From: Pseudomonas promysalinigenes
GTDB taxonomy: Bacteria > Pseudomonadota > Gammaproteobacteria > Pseudomonadales > Pseudomonadaceae
DNA length: 64,000 bases
Assembly (NCBI RefSeq): GCF_014269025.2
Contig: NZ_CP077094.1
Coordinates: forward strand, 1,054,001 to 1,118,000
Reading direction: 5' to 3'
A program made the translations under genes and the position numbers. A model generated the notes under the pieces. That model was given only the letters and a program-made list of their open reading frames with translations. It was not told the origin of the DNA and did not search any database. Positions 54,656 to 63,801 of the stretch are shown here, in pieces (position 1 is the stretch's first letter; the number at the start of each line of letters is the position of its first letter).

Positions 54656-56764
54656 ATGACCACAACCTTGCATCATCGTGCCTGTCACCTGTGTGAAGCG
54701 ATCTGCGGGCTGAATATCGAGATCCGCCAGGGTGATGAAGGTCAGGCCCTGATCAGTTCGATCAAAGGCGACGCCGCCGACCCGTTCAGTCGCGGGCATA
54801 TCTGCCCCAAGGCGGTAGCGCTTCAGGATATTCAGAATGATCCGGATCGCTTGCGCCAGCCCCACAGGCGGGTGGGCAACCAGTGGCTGCCGATCGGCTG
54901 GGACGAGGCATTCGCCCTGGCCGCCGACAGGCTGTGGGAAATCCAGCAGGCATACGGGCGCAACGCAGTGGCGGTGTATCAAGGCAACCCAAGTGTGCAT
55001 AACTACGGGCTGATGACTCACAGCAACTACTTCCTCGGCCTGCTCAAGACCCGTAATCGGTTTTCCGCCACGTCGGTCGACCAGTTGCCGCAGCATCTGA
55101 CCAGCCACCTGATGTATGGCCACGGCCTGCTGTTGCCCATACCGGATATCGACCATACCGATTTCATGCTGATCCTCGGTGGCAACCCGCTGGCATCCAA
55201 CGGCAGCATCATGACCGTACCGGATGTCGAAAAGCGCCTGAAGGCCTTGCGTGGCCGCGGCGGTCGTCTGGTGGTGGTCGACCCCCGGCGCAGCGAAACT
55301 GCGGCTATTGCAGACCAGCATCTATTCATTCGGCCTGGCGGCGATGCTGCCTTGCTCTGTGGTCTGCTCAACACGCTGTTCGACGAGCAACTGACGCGTG
55401 GTTCGCATTTGCCAGTAAGCGGGTTGGATCAGGTACGTGAAGCGATCTTGCCATTCACGCCGGAGGCAATGAGTGCCCACTGTGGGATCGAGGCCACCGC
55501 GATCCGCCGCTTGGCTCGGGACTTCGCATCTGCCGACAAAGCGGTCTGCTATGGGCGCATGGGTGTTTCAACCCAAACTTTCGGCACGCTTTGCCATTGG
55601 CTGGTGCAGGTGATCAACCTGGTTACCGGCAACCTGGATCGTGAAGGCGGGGCGCTGTGTACCGAACCTGCGGTGGATCTTGTTTCGACGACCTCAGGTG
55701 GTCATTTCAACGCCTGGCAGAGCCGAGTGTCGGGCCTGCCCGAGTACGGGGGAGAATTACCGGTAGCGGCCCTGGCCGAGGAGATGCTGGTCGCAGGCGA
55801 AGGCCAGGTGCGGGCATTGGTGACGGTTGCTGGTAATCCGGTGCTGTCCACGCCCAACGGCAGGCAATTGGACGGGGCGTTGCAAGGGCTGGAGTTCATG
55901 CTCAGCATCGACCTCTACATCAACGAAACCACCCGCCATGCCGACCTGATCCTGCCTTCGACAACGGCGCTGGAAAACGATCACTACGACAGCACCTTCA
56001 ACTTGCTGGCCGTACGCAATGTGACCCGCTTCAACCGCGCCATCCTGCCCAAGCCCGATGGTGCTTTGCATGACTGGGAAATTTTCGTCGGCCTTGCCCA
56101 GGCGTTCGCCAAACGTGCCGACGTGGAGCTCAAGCCCACCATCGCGCCGGCTCAGATGATCGATGTGGCGCTTCGCAGAGGGCGTTATGGTCAAGGCAGT
56201 GTCTGGAATCTTTCGCTGCAGGCCTTGGATGAGCATCCTCACGGCCTCGATCTTGGCCCGTTGCGCGCTAACTTGCAGGGGCGCCTGGCAACTGCCAGCA
56301 AAACCGTCGAAGCGGCGCCGCGGGTTGTGCTGGATGACTTGCAGCGCTTGGCCGGGCAGGCGCCTGGGGCGCCAGCCCAGTTGCTGTTGATAGGCCGTCG
56401 CCACGTACGCAGCAACAACTCATGGATGCATAACTATCATCGGCTGGTCAAAGGCAAGCCGCGTCATCAATTGCTGATGCATCCGCAGGACTTGCTGCAA
56501 CGTGGACTGCACGATGGCCAGCGTGTGCGGGTTCGTTCACGTACCGGTTCTCTGGAGGTCGAGGTTCAGGCTTGTGAGGACATGATGCCCGGTGTTGTCA
56601 GCTTGCCCCATGGTTTTGGCCATGGGCGAACGGGCGTGCAGTTGCAGGTCGCCCAGGCTCAAGCAGGTGTCAGTGCCAACGACCTCACAGATGAGCACCT
56701 GCGCGATCAGGTTTCCGGTAATGCGGCCCTCAATGGCGTGCCGGTGGATGTAGAGGCGGCCTGA
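54656..56764 (+). CDS. Molybdopterin oxidoreductase (formate dehydrogenase-like, DMSO reductase family)
   Basis: A 702-residue cytoplasmic enzyme. Cys10, Cys13, Cys17 and Cys49 (CHLCEAIC...HICP) bind a [4Fe-4S] cluster. Molybdopterin-binding regions are VYQGNPSVHNYG, LGGNPLASNGS and VDPRRSETAAIADQHL, and the C-terminal MopB domain starts near HLNNS-like RSNNSWMHNYHRLV. There is no Tat signal. The reaction is not fixed by sequence; related genes are annotated as formate dehydrogenase or assimilatory nitrate reductase. ATG 54656 is chosen because it starts the cluster domain and AGAGG precedes it. No partner subunit is adjacent. Confidence 0.88.
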   Translation: MTTTLHHRACHLCEAICGLNIEIRQGDEGQALISSIKGDAADPFSRGHICPKAVALQDIQNDPDRLRQPHRRVGNQWLPIGWDEAFALAADRLWEIQQAYGRNAVAVYQGNPSVHNYGLMTHSNYFLGLLKTRNRFSATSVDQLPQHLTSHLMYGHGLLLPIPDIDHTDFMLILGGNPLASNGSIMTVPDVEKRLKALRGRGGRLVVVDPRRSETAAIADQHLFIRPGGDAALLCGLLNTLFDEQLTRGSHLPVSGLDQVREAILPFTPEAMSAHCGIEATAIRRLARDFASADKAVCYGRMGVSTQTFGTLCHWLVQVINLVTGNLDREGGALCTEPAVDLVSTTSGGHFNAWQSRVSGLPEYGGELPVAALAEEMLVAGEGQVRALVTVAGNPVLSTPNGRQLDGALQGLEFMLSIDLYINETTRHADLILPSTTALENDHYDSTFNLLAVRNVTRFNRAILPKPDGALHDWEIFVGLAQAFAKRADVELKPTIAPAQMIDVALRRGRYGQGSVWNLSLQALDEHPHGLDLGPLRANLQGRLATASKTVEAAPRVVLDDLQRLAGQAPGAPAQLLLIGRRHVRSNNSWMHNYHRLVKGKPRHQLLMHPQDLLQRGLHDGQRVRVRSRTGSLEVEVQACEDMMPGVVSLPHGFGHGRTGVQLQVAQAQAGVSANDLTDEHLRDQVSGNAALNGVPVDVEAA

Positions 56765-56855
56765 GCCACGGTAAGGCCGAGCATGCCGCTCGGCTTTCCG
56801 TTACAATGCGTCACCGTGCCGACGATCGCGTCGGAAAGTTCAGCCGAGGTGCTAC

Positions 56856-57191
56856 ATGGATATCATCGAAACGATCAAAGAGCAGATTGCCAACAACACC
56901 ATTCTGCTTTACATGAAAGGCTCGCCGAATGCCCCCCAGTGTGGCTTTTCTGCGCGTGCCTCGCAGGCTGTGATGGGTTGCGGCGAGAAGTTCGCCTACG
57001 TCGACATCCTGCAGAACCCGGAAATCCGCGCCAACCTGCCAAAATACGCCAACTGGCCGACCTTCCCGCAGCTGTGGGTAGCCGGTGAGCTGGTTGGTGG
57101 TAGCGACATCATGCTGGAAATGTTCGAAAAGGGTGAGCTGCAGACCTTGATCAAAGACGCAGCCGCTAAAGCCAAGGCTTCTGAAGCCTGA
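56856..57191 (+). CDS. grxD: GrxD, monothiol glutaredoxin
   Basis: A 111-residue monothiol glutaredoxin that carries and delivers [2Fe-2S] clusters with glutathione and BolA partners. The CGFS active site is at 29-32. WPTFPQLWVAGELVGGSDI contains the conserved cis-Pro and glutathione-binding residues. It ends 6 nt before the arms of a very strong bidirectional terminator and sits among iron genes (bfr, bfd). Confidence 0.96.
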   Translation: MDIIETIKEQIANNTILLYMKGSPNAPQCGFSARASQAVMGCGEKFAYVDILQNPEIRANLPKYANWPTFPQLWVAGELVGGSDIMLEMFEKGELQTLIKDAAAKAKASEA

Positions 57192-57196
57192 GCTTG

Positions 57197-57245
57197 CGCC
57201 AGCCATAAAAAAACCCGCTGAATGCGGGTTTTTTTATGGCTGGCG
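57197..57245. terminator. Bidirectional terminator between grxD and bfr
   Basis: A perfect 22-bp inverted repeat (57197-57218 with 57224-57245) with a 5-nt loop. GCGGGTTTTTTT on the plus strand and the mirror image on the minus strand give a full Rho-independent signal both ways for the convergent grxD and bfr genes. Confidence 0.95.
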
Positions 57246-57249
57246 AATT

Positions 57250-57726
57250 TTATGACTCTTCACCCATCTGCGACTGCAGGTAATTCTCGATGCCGATCTT
57301 GTCGATCAGGCCGAGCTGGGTTTCCAGCCAGTCGATGTGCTCTTCTTCGGACTCGAGAATATCTTCCAGCATGTCACGGGAGCCGAAGTCGCCCGCAGTT
57401 TCGCAGTGGGCAATGGCGGCTTTGAGATCGATGAGGCCTTTCTGTTCGATTTTCAGATCGCATTCGAGCATCTCTTTGGTGTGCTCGCCGATCAGCAGCT
57501 TGCCCAGATCCTGAACGTTAGGAATGCCTTCGAGGAAGAGAATACGCTTGATCAGTTTGTCAGCGTGCTTCATCTCATCGATGGATTCCTTGTACTCGTG
57601 CTTGCCGAGTTTGTTCAGGCCCCAGTCTTCGTACATGCGTGCGTGCAGGAAGTACTGGTTGATCGCGACCAGCTCGTTTCCGAGGATCTTGTTGAGATGC
57701 TGGATGACGCTTACGTCGCCTTTCAT
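57250..57726 (-). CDS. bfr: Bacterioferritin (haem-binding type)
   Basis: A 158-residue subunit of the 24-mer iron-storage cage. The ferroxidase ligands Glu18, Glu51 and His54 and the haem-ligating Met52 ([12 protein letters not shown]) are all present, so this is a functional BfrB-type protein. Its partner Bfd is encoded directly upstream in the same direction, but a terminator lies between them. An AT-rich leader (about 57800-57840) contains several NATAAT-like hexamers that could bind Fur. Confidence 0.95.
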   Translation of the reverse strand: MKGDVSVIQHLNKILGNELVAINQYFLHARMYEDWGLNKLGKHEYKESIDEMKHADKLIKRILFLEGIPNVQDLGKLLIGEHTKEMLECDLKIEQKGLIDLKAAIAHCETAGDFGSRDMLEDILESEEEHIDWLETQLGLIDKIGIENYLQSQMGEES

Positions 57727-57883
57727 GCCGGGTTCCTGCCCTGTGGAAATGTGCCAATTCAGTGAAGTTTGAGCGCGTTACCCAAGGCTGTCAAACCTAA
57801 GTGATTGAATAATAAATGAAAATTAATAGGAATAAGAATGTTTGTGAACCGCGTTGGAGCGCTAACTTATTGATATGCAGGCA

Positions 57884-57910
57884 TAAAAAAACCGGACGCA
57901 GGGTCCGGTT
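57884..57910 (-). terminator. Rho-independent terminator after bfd
   Basis: AACCGGAC (57890-57897) pairs with GTCCGGTT (57903-57910) around a 5-nt loop, and the minus strand continues with seven T. It lies 17 nt past the bfd stop. Confidence 0.9.
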
Positions 57911-57927
57911 CTTCGAATTCTGTAATA

Positions 57928-58149
57928 TCAGGCTGCAGAAAATTCCACTGGGTAGGGCAGGGCGGCGTGCTGGCTCACCTGTAACTCGGTGAGGGTCTCG
58001 CGAACCACCTCTTTGGCCAAGCAAGCGCATTTGCCACATTGGCTGGCGACGTTGGTCGCCGCTCGGACTTCCTTGTAACTGCAGCATCCTTCATAGATCG
58101 CATCGCGGATCTGTCCGTCGGTGACGCCGACACAAAGACACACATACAT
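57928..58149 (-). CDS. bfd: Bfd, bacterioferritin-associated [2Fe-2S] ferredoxin
   Basis: A 73-residue ferredoxin that docks on bacterioferritin and reduces stored Fe3+ for release under iron limitation. The cluster ligands are MYVCLCVGVTD (Cys pair) and ASQCGKCACL (second pair). ATG 58149 gives the standard N-terminus; the frame is open to 58161. A Fur-like box lies 39-57 nt upstream, in keeping with induction when iron is scarce. Confidence 0.94.
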   Translation of the reverse strand: MYVCLCVGVTDGQIRDAIYEGCCSYKEVRAATNVASQCGKCACLAKEVVRETLTELQVSQHAALPYPVEFSAA

Positions 58150-58187
58150 AGGGCTGACCATCGCGGGGTTGAGTCGATGGATTGGAG

Positions 58188-58206
58188 CTTAATGTTAATG
58201 AGAATG
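58188..58206. promoter_or_regulatory. Fur-like box upstream of bfd
   Basis: The 19-mer CTTAATGTTAATGAGAATG matches the classical Fur box GATAATGATAATCATTATC at 12 of 19 positions, with three consecutive NAT(A/G)AT-like hexamers. Its position 39-57 nt before bfd fits iron repression. Confidence 0.65.
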
Positions 58207-58363
58207 CTTGTCAAAGCACTTTCAGAAGGCGCTTGCCTTGAGCGACCGACGGTTGCATTCGGCCTGTCACGGGAAGCCGTGTATGATGGTCAGCCTTTGT
58301 TGGATGTCGGGCAGGCCTGCCTTGGCCCGGCAAACGGTTTTTCACCCTCATCAGGAGATTACA

Positions 58364-58966
58364 ATGAGCGTACTCGTTGGCAAACAAGCCCCCGACTTCA
58401 CCGTCCCAGCCGTGCTCGGCAACGGCGAGATCGTCGACAGCTTCAACCTGGCCTCGGCCATCAAGGGCAAGTACGGCCTGGTGTTCTTCTACCCACTGGA
58501 CTTCACCTTCGTCTGCCCGTCCGAGCTGATCGCGCTGGACAACCGCATTCCTGATTTCCAGGCGCGCAACGTAGAAGTGATCGGTGTTTCGATCGACTCG
58601 CACTTCACCCATAACGCATGGCGCAACACCTCGGTGAACGCCGGCGGTATCGGCCCGGTCAAGTACACCCTGGCTGCCGACATGACCCACGAAATCTGCA
58701 AGGCTTACGACGTGGAGTCCGAGGGCGGCGTAGCGTTCCGTGGCGCCTTCCTGATCGACACCAACGGTGTCGTGCGTTCGCAGATCGTCAACGACCTGCC
58801 ACTGGGCCGCAACATGGACGAGCTGCTGCGCCTGGTTGATGCCCTGCAGTTCCACGAAGAGCACGGCGAAGTCTGCCCTGCCAACTGGAAAAAAGGCGAC
58901 CAGGGTATGACCGCTTCGCCAGAAGGCGTTGCTGCTTACCTGAGCGAGAACGCTGGCAAGCTGTAA
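58364..58966 (+). CDS. Typical 2-Cys peroxiredoxin (AhpC/Prx)
   Basis: A 200-residue peroxiredoxin that reduces peroxides with thioredoxin as the likely reductant; no AhpF is adjacent. The peroxidatic Cys51 is in FTFVCPSE and the resolving Cys171 in EVCPANW. AGGAG precedes ATG 58364. The open frame extending upstream to 58208 overlaps the bfd promoter and is not coding. Its position beside bfr/bfd links iron storage with peroxide defence. Confidence 0.94.
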   Translation: MSVLVGKQAPDFTVPAVLGNGEIVDSFNLASAIKGKYGLVFFYPLDFTFVCPSELIALDNRIPDFQARNVEVIGVSIDSHFTHNAWRNTSVNAGGIGPVKYTLAADMTHEICKAYDVESEGGVAFRGAFLIDTNGVVRSQIVNDLPLGRNMDELLRLVDALQFHEEHGEVCPANWKKGDQGMTASPEGVAAYLSENAGKL

Positions 58967-58980
58967 TTGCCCTGCGTATG

Positions 58981-59100
58981 AAAACCGGCCCCGTTGGCTA
59001 GTGCCTGACTGTCAAGCCAATTGGGGCTGCGTTGCAGCCCCAGTGGATAAGCATCAAACCTTGACTGACTGGTACTAGGCCCTGGTGGCCGGTTTTTTTG
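58981..59100 (+). terminator. Long branched terminator structure after prx
   Basis: The outer arms AAAACCGGCC (58981-58990) and GGCCGGTTTT (59087-59096), the latter followed by TTT, pair perfectly. Inside, CTAGTGCCTGACTGTCAAG (58998-59016) is complementary to 59060-59079 with few mismatches. The apex holds a perfect 9-bp hairpin TGGGGCTGC/GCAGCCCCA (59022-59042). The whole forms one long stem of unusual size for a terminator, and it also lies downstream of the convergent rnt gene. Confidence 0.75.
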
Positions 59101-59146
59101 TGCCTAGCATTCAGCTAGGCCTCGCAAAGTGCTCCAGGAATCGGGC

Positions 59147-59821
59147 TTAGTCGTTGAAGTCGCGCCAGCCGCCCAGTTCTTTCCAGCGGTTGACGATGCC
59201 GCAGAACAGTTCGGCAGTCTTTTCGGTGTCGTAACGGGCCGAGTGCGCTTCACGACCATCGAAGTCGATGTCGGCGCTCTGGCAAGCGCGTGCAAGTACC
59301 GTCTGGCCGTACGCCAGGCCAGCCAGGGTTGCGGTGTCGAAGCTGGAAAACGGATGGAACGGGTTGCGCTTGATATCGTTGCGCGCTACCGCTGCATTGA
59401 GGAAACCCAGGTCGAAGCTGCTGTTGTGGCCGACCAGAATCGCTCGCTTGCAGCCATTGGCCTTCAGCGCTTTGCGCACGCCGCGGAAGATGTCGGTGAG
59501 CGCGCTTTCCTCGCTCACTGCCATGCGCAGCGGGTGGTCCAGCTTGATACCGGTGAACTCCAGCGCAGCCGCCTCGATGTTGGCCCCTTCGAACGGTTCT
59601 ACCCGATAGAAATAGGTGTGCTCAGGGAACAAAAAGCCTTTTTCGTCCATGCCGATGGTCACGGCGGCAATTTCCAGCAGTGCGTCGGTTGCGCTGTTGA
59701 AACCGCCGGTCTCGACGTCCACTACTACCGGTAGGTAACCGCGGAAGCGTTCGGCCATGGGGTGGCGCGAGCCGCTGCCGCCCTGGCTGTCCTGATCGTC
59801 TTCGTAGAGGTCTTCGCTCAC
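59147..59821 (-). CDS. rnt: Ribonuclease T
   Basis: DEDDh 3'-5' exoribonuclease that trims tRNA, 5S and 23S rRNA 3' ends, 224 residues. The exonuclease motifs are [10 protein letters not shown] (Asp-x-Glu, about 32-41), [11 protein letters not shown] (second Asp) and [13 protein letters not shown] (His and Asp). The start overlaps the pyrC stop by 4 nt, so it is translated from the pyrC-rnt transcript. Confidence 0.95.
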   Translation of the reverse strand: MSEDLYEDDQDSQGGSGSRHPMAERFRGYLPVVVDVETGGFNSATDALLEIAAVTIGMDEKGFLFPEHTYFYRVEPFEGANIEAAALEFTGIKLDHPLRMAVSEESALTDIFRGVRKALKANGCKRAILVGHNSSFDLGFLNAAVARNDIKRNPFHPFSSFDTATLAGLAYGQTVLARACQSADIDFDGREAHSARYDTEKTAELFCGIVNRWKELGGWRDFND

Positions 59822-60864
59822 GCGTTGTCCTCCAGCAGGCGCCAGCGCAGTTTTTCACCAGCGCGCAGCGGGATTACGGTCTGCTCGCCAAATGGCAGGC
59901 TGTCCGGAGCGGTCCATTCTTCGCGGACCAGGGTGATGGTATCGGTGTTTGCAGGCAGGCCATAGAAAACCGGGCCGTGCAGGCTGGCGAAGCCTTCCAG
60001 TTTATCCAGCGCATTGCGCTGTTCGAACGCCTCGGCGTACATCTCGATCGCCGCGTAAGCTGTGTAGCAGCCGGCACAACCGCAGGCAGCTTCCTTGGCG
60101 TGACGGGCGTGCGGTGCCGAGTCGGTGCCGAGGAAGAACTTGGGGTTGCCACTGGTGGCCGCATCCAGCAGCGCTACCTGGTGGGTATTGCGCTTGAGGA
60201 TCGGCAGGCAGTAGAAGTGCGGGCGGATACCGCCGACCAGCATGTGGTTGCGGTTGTACAGCAGGTGCTGAGCGGTGATGGTCGCGCCGACGTTGGCAGG
60301 CGCTTCGCTGACGAACTGTGCGGCGTCGCCGGTGGTGATGTGTTCGAACACTACTTTGAGGGTCGGGAAGCGTTCGACCAGGCGGCGCATGTGCTCGTCA
60401 ATGAAGCGCTTCTCGCGGTCGAATACATCGATCTCGCTGCGCGTCACTTCACCATGAACCAGCAACGGCATGCCCACTTCTGCCAGCGCCTCGATAGCGG
60501 GGAAGATGTTGTCGATGCTGGTCACGCCCGAGTCGGAGTTGGTCGTGGCTCCAGCCGGGTACAGCTTGGCTGCGTACACGATGCCGCTGGCCTTGGCCGC
60601 ACGGATGTCCTCGGGGCTGGTGCGGTCGGTGAGATACAGCACCATCAGCGGTTCAAAGCGGCTGCCAGCCGGGCGGGCGGCAAGGATGCGCTCGCGGTAG
60701 GCACTGGCTTCTACGGCACTGCGCACCGGCGGGACCAGGTTGGGCATGATGATGGCACGGGCGAAAGTACGCGCCACATCGCCAACGGTATGGGGCAGGA
60801 CGGCACCATCGCGCAGATGGATGTGCCAGTCGTCGGGACGCAGGAGGGTCAGGCGATCGGACAT
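59818..60864 (-). CDS. pyrC: PyrC, dihydroorotase
   Basis: Zinc amidohydrolase that cyclises carbamoyl aspartate in pyrimidine synthesis, 348 residues. The zinc ligands are in [10 protein letters not shown] (His14, His16), the carboxylated Lys in [13 protein letters not shown], and further His in LLVHGEVT and VFEHITTGD. The catalytic Asp lies in [14 protein letters not shown]. This is the class II (E. coli-like) dihydroorotase. It is followed directly by rnt. Confidence 0.96.
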   Translation of the reverse strand: MSDRLTLLRPDDWHIHLRDGAVLPHTVGDVARTFARAIIMPNLVPPVRSAVEASAYRERILAARPAGSRFEPLMVLYLTDRTSPEDIRAAKASGIVYAAKLYPAGATTNSDSGVTSIDNIFPAIEALAEVGMPLLVHGEVTRSEIDVFDREKRFIDEHMRRLVERFPTLKVVFEHITTGDAAQFVSEAPANVGATITAQHLLYNRNHMLVGGIRPHFYCLPILKRNTHQVALLDAATSGNPKFFLGTDSAPHARHAKEAACGCAGCYTAYAAIEMYAEAFEQRNALDKLEGFASLHGPVFYGLPANTDTITLVREEWTAPDSLPFGEQTVIPLRAGEKLRWRLLEDNA

Positions 60865-60994
60865 TGGGGATTCCAGGCGGGTCGAACTCAGGCCCCAATG
60901 CTACCGGAAAACCCCGGCCCGAGCACGGCTATCAAGTTTTCCGGCACGCGCCCGATAGCCTGCCTGTGAGCCGTCTGAATTTGTGGAGCCGCCC

Positions 60995-61930
60995 GTGCGC
61001 CAGCATTACCTAGCCCTGTTGACCCTTGTCGCCAGCCTGCCGGCCGGCGCCATGACGTTCCAGACCCGCATCGAGAATGTCGCCTGGAAGGTCGAGGGTG
61101 ACCAGTTCGAATGCCGGCTGATCCAGCCGATCGAAGGCTTCGGCAGTGGCGAGTTCGTGCGCAAGGCAGGTGAGCAGCCGGTGTTCCAACTGCGCTCGGC
61201 CAGCAACGTACTGGGCGCAGGGTCAGCCACGCTGCTAGCTGCTGCGGCGCCTTGGCAACCAGGCCGTGGCGACGTCAATCTGGGCGCAGTACGCATGGCG
61301 CGCAGCGGAGTGCTGTTTAGTTCGTCGCAAAGCCAGGCCAGCCGCCTGATCAATGGCCTGCTTGACGGCCGCAGTACGGTGGTGCGCAACTACAGCGGCG
61401 AGGCTGGGCGCCCGACGGAAGTGCGAGTGTTGCCGGTGAGCTTCGTCAAGGCCTACCGCGACTACCAAGTGTGTACCAGCAAGTTGTTGGCCATGAATTA
61501 CGACCAGATACGCCAGACCCAGGTCGGCTTCCCAGGAGGCGGGTTCGACCTCAGTGCCGACGCTCGCGCCCGGCTGGATGTGCTCCTCGATTACCTCAAG
61601 GCCGACCCGAGCGTGAATCACATCGAGCTCAATGGTCATTCCGACAACAGCGGCAATCGCCTGACCAACCGCGATACCTCGCGGCGGCGAGCGTTGGCGG
61701 TGGCTGATTACCTCAAGGCCCATGGGGTACCAGAAGAGCAGATCGTGGTGCGCTTTCACGGGGAGCGCTACCCACTGGTGAAGAACAACAGCCCAGCCAA
61801 TCGGGCGCGCAATCGACGGGTCAACATCGAACTGGATCGAGTAGCACCCGTGGAAAAGCCAGCTGCTGCCGTTGTCCAGCAAGCTGCTCCCCCGGGGACT
61901 GCCCCTGCGCCGCAAGCCAAGGCCCTATAG
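60995..61930 (+). CDS. motY: MotY, flagellar stator-associated OmpA-like protein
   Basis: A periplasmic T-ring protein that anchors the MotAB stator to peptidoglycan. A signal peptide ([20 protein letters not shown]) precedes the MotY N-terminal domain with [20 protein letters not shown], which aligns with Vibrio MotY. The C-terminal OmpA domain has [18 protein letters not shown] and [16 protein letters not shown] 60995 is preferred, as GGAG at 60985-60988 is 6 nt upstream; the open frame starts at GTG 60983. 311 residues. It is divergent from pyrC, as in P. aeruginosa. A Pro/Ala-rich tail of about 25 residues ends the protein. Confidence 0.9.
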   Translation: MRQHYLALLTLVASLPAGAMTFQTRIENVAWKVEGDQFECRLIQPIEGFGSGEFVRKAGEQPVFQLRSASNVLGAGSATLLAAAAPWQPGRGDVNLGAVRMARSGVLFSSSQSQASRLINGLLDGRSTVVRNYSGEAGRPTEVRVLPVSFVKAYRDYQVCTSKLLAMNYDQIRQTQVGFPGGGFDLSADARARLDVLLDYLKADPSVNHIELNGHSDNSGNRLTNRDTSRRRALAVADYLKAHGVPEEQIVVRFHGERYPLVKNNSPANRARNRRVNIELDRVAPVEKPAAAVVQQAAPPGTAPAPQAKAL

Positions 61931-61976
61931 GGGTAAAAAGGGAGTTACCGGCAGACGTCGCGCGGCCGACAGTTCT

Positions 61977-62013
61977 TGTCGCTTTGTCGTCACAAGCTGT
62001 CGCGCCACTGTAA
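61977..62013 (+). promoter_or_regulatory. Tandem ArgR boxes upstream of argG
   Basis: TGTCGC-N8-AA is exact at 61998-62013, and a weaker TGTCGC-N8-CA lies at 61977-61992. The two are 21 nt apart, two helical turns, as at ArgR operators of Pseudomonas. They lie 60-96 nt before the argG start. Confidence 0.65.
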
Positions 62014-62072
62014 ATTTCCCGGCAAGGCCGGTAGAATCGGGCCTTTTCCGTACAACCCCGTGGAGTGATGGC

Positions 62073-63290
62073 ATGGCGGACGTAAAAAAGGTCGTACTGG
62101 CGTATTCCGGCGGCCTTGATACTTCGGTGATTCTCAAGTGGCTGCAGGATACCTACGACTGTGAAGTGGTGACCTTCACCGCTGACCTGGGTCAGGGCGA
62201 GGAGGTCGAACCGGCCCGCGCCAAAGCTCAGGCGATGGGCGTCAAAGAAATCTACATCGACGACCTGCGCGAAGAATTCGTGCGTGATTTCGTCTTCCCG
62301 ATGTTCCGCGCCAACACTGTCTATGAAGGTGAGTACCTGCTGGGTACTTCCATCGCCCGCCCGCTGATCGCCAAGCGCCTGATCGAAATCGCCAACGAAA
62401 CCGGCGCCGATGCCATTTCCCACGGCGCTACCGGCAAAGGTAACGACCAGGTTCGCTTCGAGCTGGGTGCCTACGCGCTGAAGCCGGGTGTCAAGGTGAT
62501 CGCGCCCTGGCGTGAGTGGGACCTGCTGTCCCGCGAGAAGCTGATGGACTACGCCGAAAAGCACGGCATTCCGATCGAGCGCCACGGCAAGAAGAAGTCG
62601 CCTTACTCGATGGACGCCAACCTGCTGCACATCTCCTACGAAGGCGGCGTTCTGGAAGACACCTGGACCGAGCACGAAGAGGACATGTGGCGCTGGAGCG
62701 TCTCGCCAGAGAACGCACCCGACCAGGCCACCTACCTGGAGCTGACCTACCGCAACGGTGACATCGTCGCCATCGACGGCGTCGACATGAGCCCGGCCAC
62801 CGTGCTCGCCGAGCTGAACCGTATTGGCGGCGCCAACGGTGTTGGCCGTCTGGATATCGTGGAAAACCGCTACGTGGGCATGAAGTCCCGCGGTTGCTAC
62901 GAAACCCCTGGCGGTACCATCATGCTCAAGGCTCACCGTGCCATCGAGTCGATCACCCTGGACCGCGAAGTCGCTCACCTGAAAGACGAGCTGATGCCTA
63001 AGTACGCCAGCCTGATCTACACCGGTTACTGGTGGAGCCCGGAACGCCTGATGCTGCAGCAGATGATCGACGCTTCGCAGGTCAACGTGAATGGCGTCGT
63101 TCGCCTCAAGCTGTACAAGGGCAACGTGATCGTTGTTGGCCGCAAGTCCGACGACTCGCTGTTCGATGCCAACATCGCGACCTTCGAAGAAGATGGCGGC
63201 GCCTACAACCAGGCCGATGCTGCCGGTTTCATCAAGCTCAATGCGCTGCGCATGCGCATCGCTGCCAACAAAGGCCGCGGGATGCTCTGA
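62073..63290 (+). CDS. argG: ArgG, argininosuccinate synthase
   Basis: Joins citrulline and aspartate with ATP to make argininosuccinate, the step after ArgF. The PP-loop AYSGGLDTS is at about 10-18, followed by [14 protein letters not shown] and the [15 protein letters not shown] substrate motif. At 405 residues it is the type common in bacteria such as Pseudomonas. GGAG lies 7 nt before ATG 62073; the open frame upstream to 61872 overlaps motY and is not coding. ArgR-type boxes precede it. Confidence 0.96.
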   Translation: MADVKKVVLAYSGGLDTSVILKWLQDTYDCEVVTFTADLGQGEEVEPARAKAQAMGVKEIYIDDLREEFVRDFVFPMFRANTVYEGEYLLGTSIARPLIAKRLIEIANETGADAISHGATGKGNDQVRFELGAYALKPGVKVIAPWREWDLLSREKLMDYAEKHGIPIERHGKKKSPYSMDANLLHISYEGGVLEDTWTEHEEDMWRWSVSPENAPDQATYLELTYRNGDIVAIDGVDMSPATVLAELNRIGGANGVGRLDIVENRYVGMKSRGCYETPGGTIMLKAHRAIESITLDREVAHLKDELMPKYASLIYTGYWWSPERLMLQQMIDASQVNVNGVVRLKLYKGNVIVVGRKSDDSLFDANIATFEEDGGAYNQADAAGFIKLNALRMRIAANKGRGML

Positions 63291-63313
63291 GCACCGGGCA
63301 GACCTGGTAAATG

Positions 63314-63341
63314 AACCCTGGCTTCGGCCGGGGTTTTTTTT
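63314..63341 (+). terminator. Rho-independent terminator after argG
   Basis: A 9-bp stem AACCCTGGC/GCCGGGGTT (one T-G pair) closes a TTCG tetraloop and runs into eight T in total. It is a textbook intrinsic terminator 23 nt after the argG stop. Confidence 0.92.
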
Positions 63342-63357
63342 GAGTGCGAATCAGCAC

Positions 63358-63801
63358 TTACGCCCGGGCACTGGTCACCTCCTGCGGCAAGGCCGTGATC
63401 GACAGATTTACGCATTGTTGCAAGTCCACATTGCACAAGCGCCACTGCCTGTTATCCCTGGATGGCAGGGCAATGGCTTGCATGATCTGCTGCTGGATCA
63501 GTTTCTGCGCCTCGGGGCCTGAGAACATCATGGTCACCGTGTCGCGGCTTTCCACATGCATCGCGGGTTCGACTGGATGTTTCTGTTCAGCTGTATCAGG
63601 CATGTAAAACGATTTGGCGTTGAAGTTCAGGGTTAAAAAGAACAGCGCTGTCAGAAAGAATGGAAACCCTACAAGGAACCAAGTGTAATAAGTCTGACTT
63701 TTCTCGCTGAGAAACGGCAGGGTTGCCAATGCAGAAGCTTCAATGATGCCGGCGAAGATGGCAATTAAGGTTAATGGCGCAACAGGTTGATTATCAGTCA
63801 T
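63358..63801 (-). CDS. Hypothetical small membrane protein
   Basis: A 147-residue protein I do not recognise. Two hydrophobic segments (about 10-30 and 40-58) form a hairpin in the membrane. The remaining 85 residues are soluble and polar, with two Cys (CNVDLQQC) that could form a disulfide if the domain is periplasmic. The frame starts at ATG 63801 and ends just past the argG terminator, so it is an independent convergent gene. Base composition is somewhat more AT-rich than in its neighbours. Confidence 0.65.
   Translation of the reverse strand: MTDNQPVAPLTLIAIFAGIIEASALATLPFLSEKSQTYYTWFLVGFPFFLTALFFLTLNFNAKSFYMPDTAEQKHPVEPAMHVESRDTVTMMFSGPEAQKLIQQQIMQAIALPSRDNRQWRLCNVDLQQCVNLSITALPQEVTSARA

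Noticed and set aside
61821..62978. 385-codon open frame antisense to argG and the motY end
   Set aside because: Lies opposite argG and motY, and its translation has no conserved motif.
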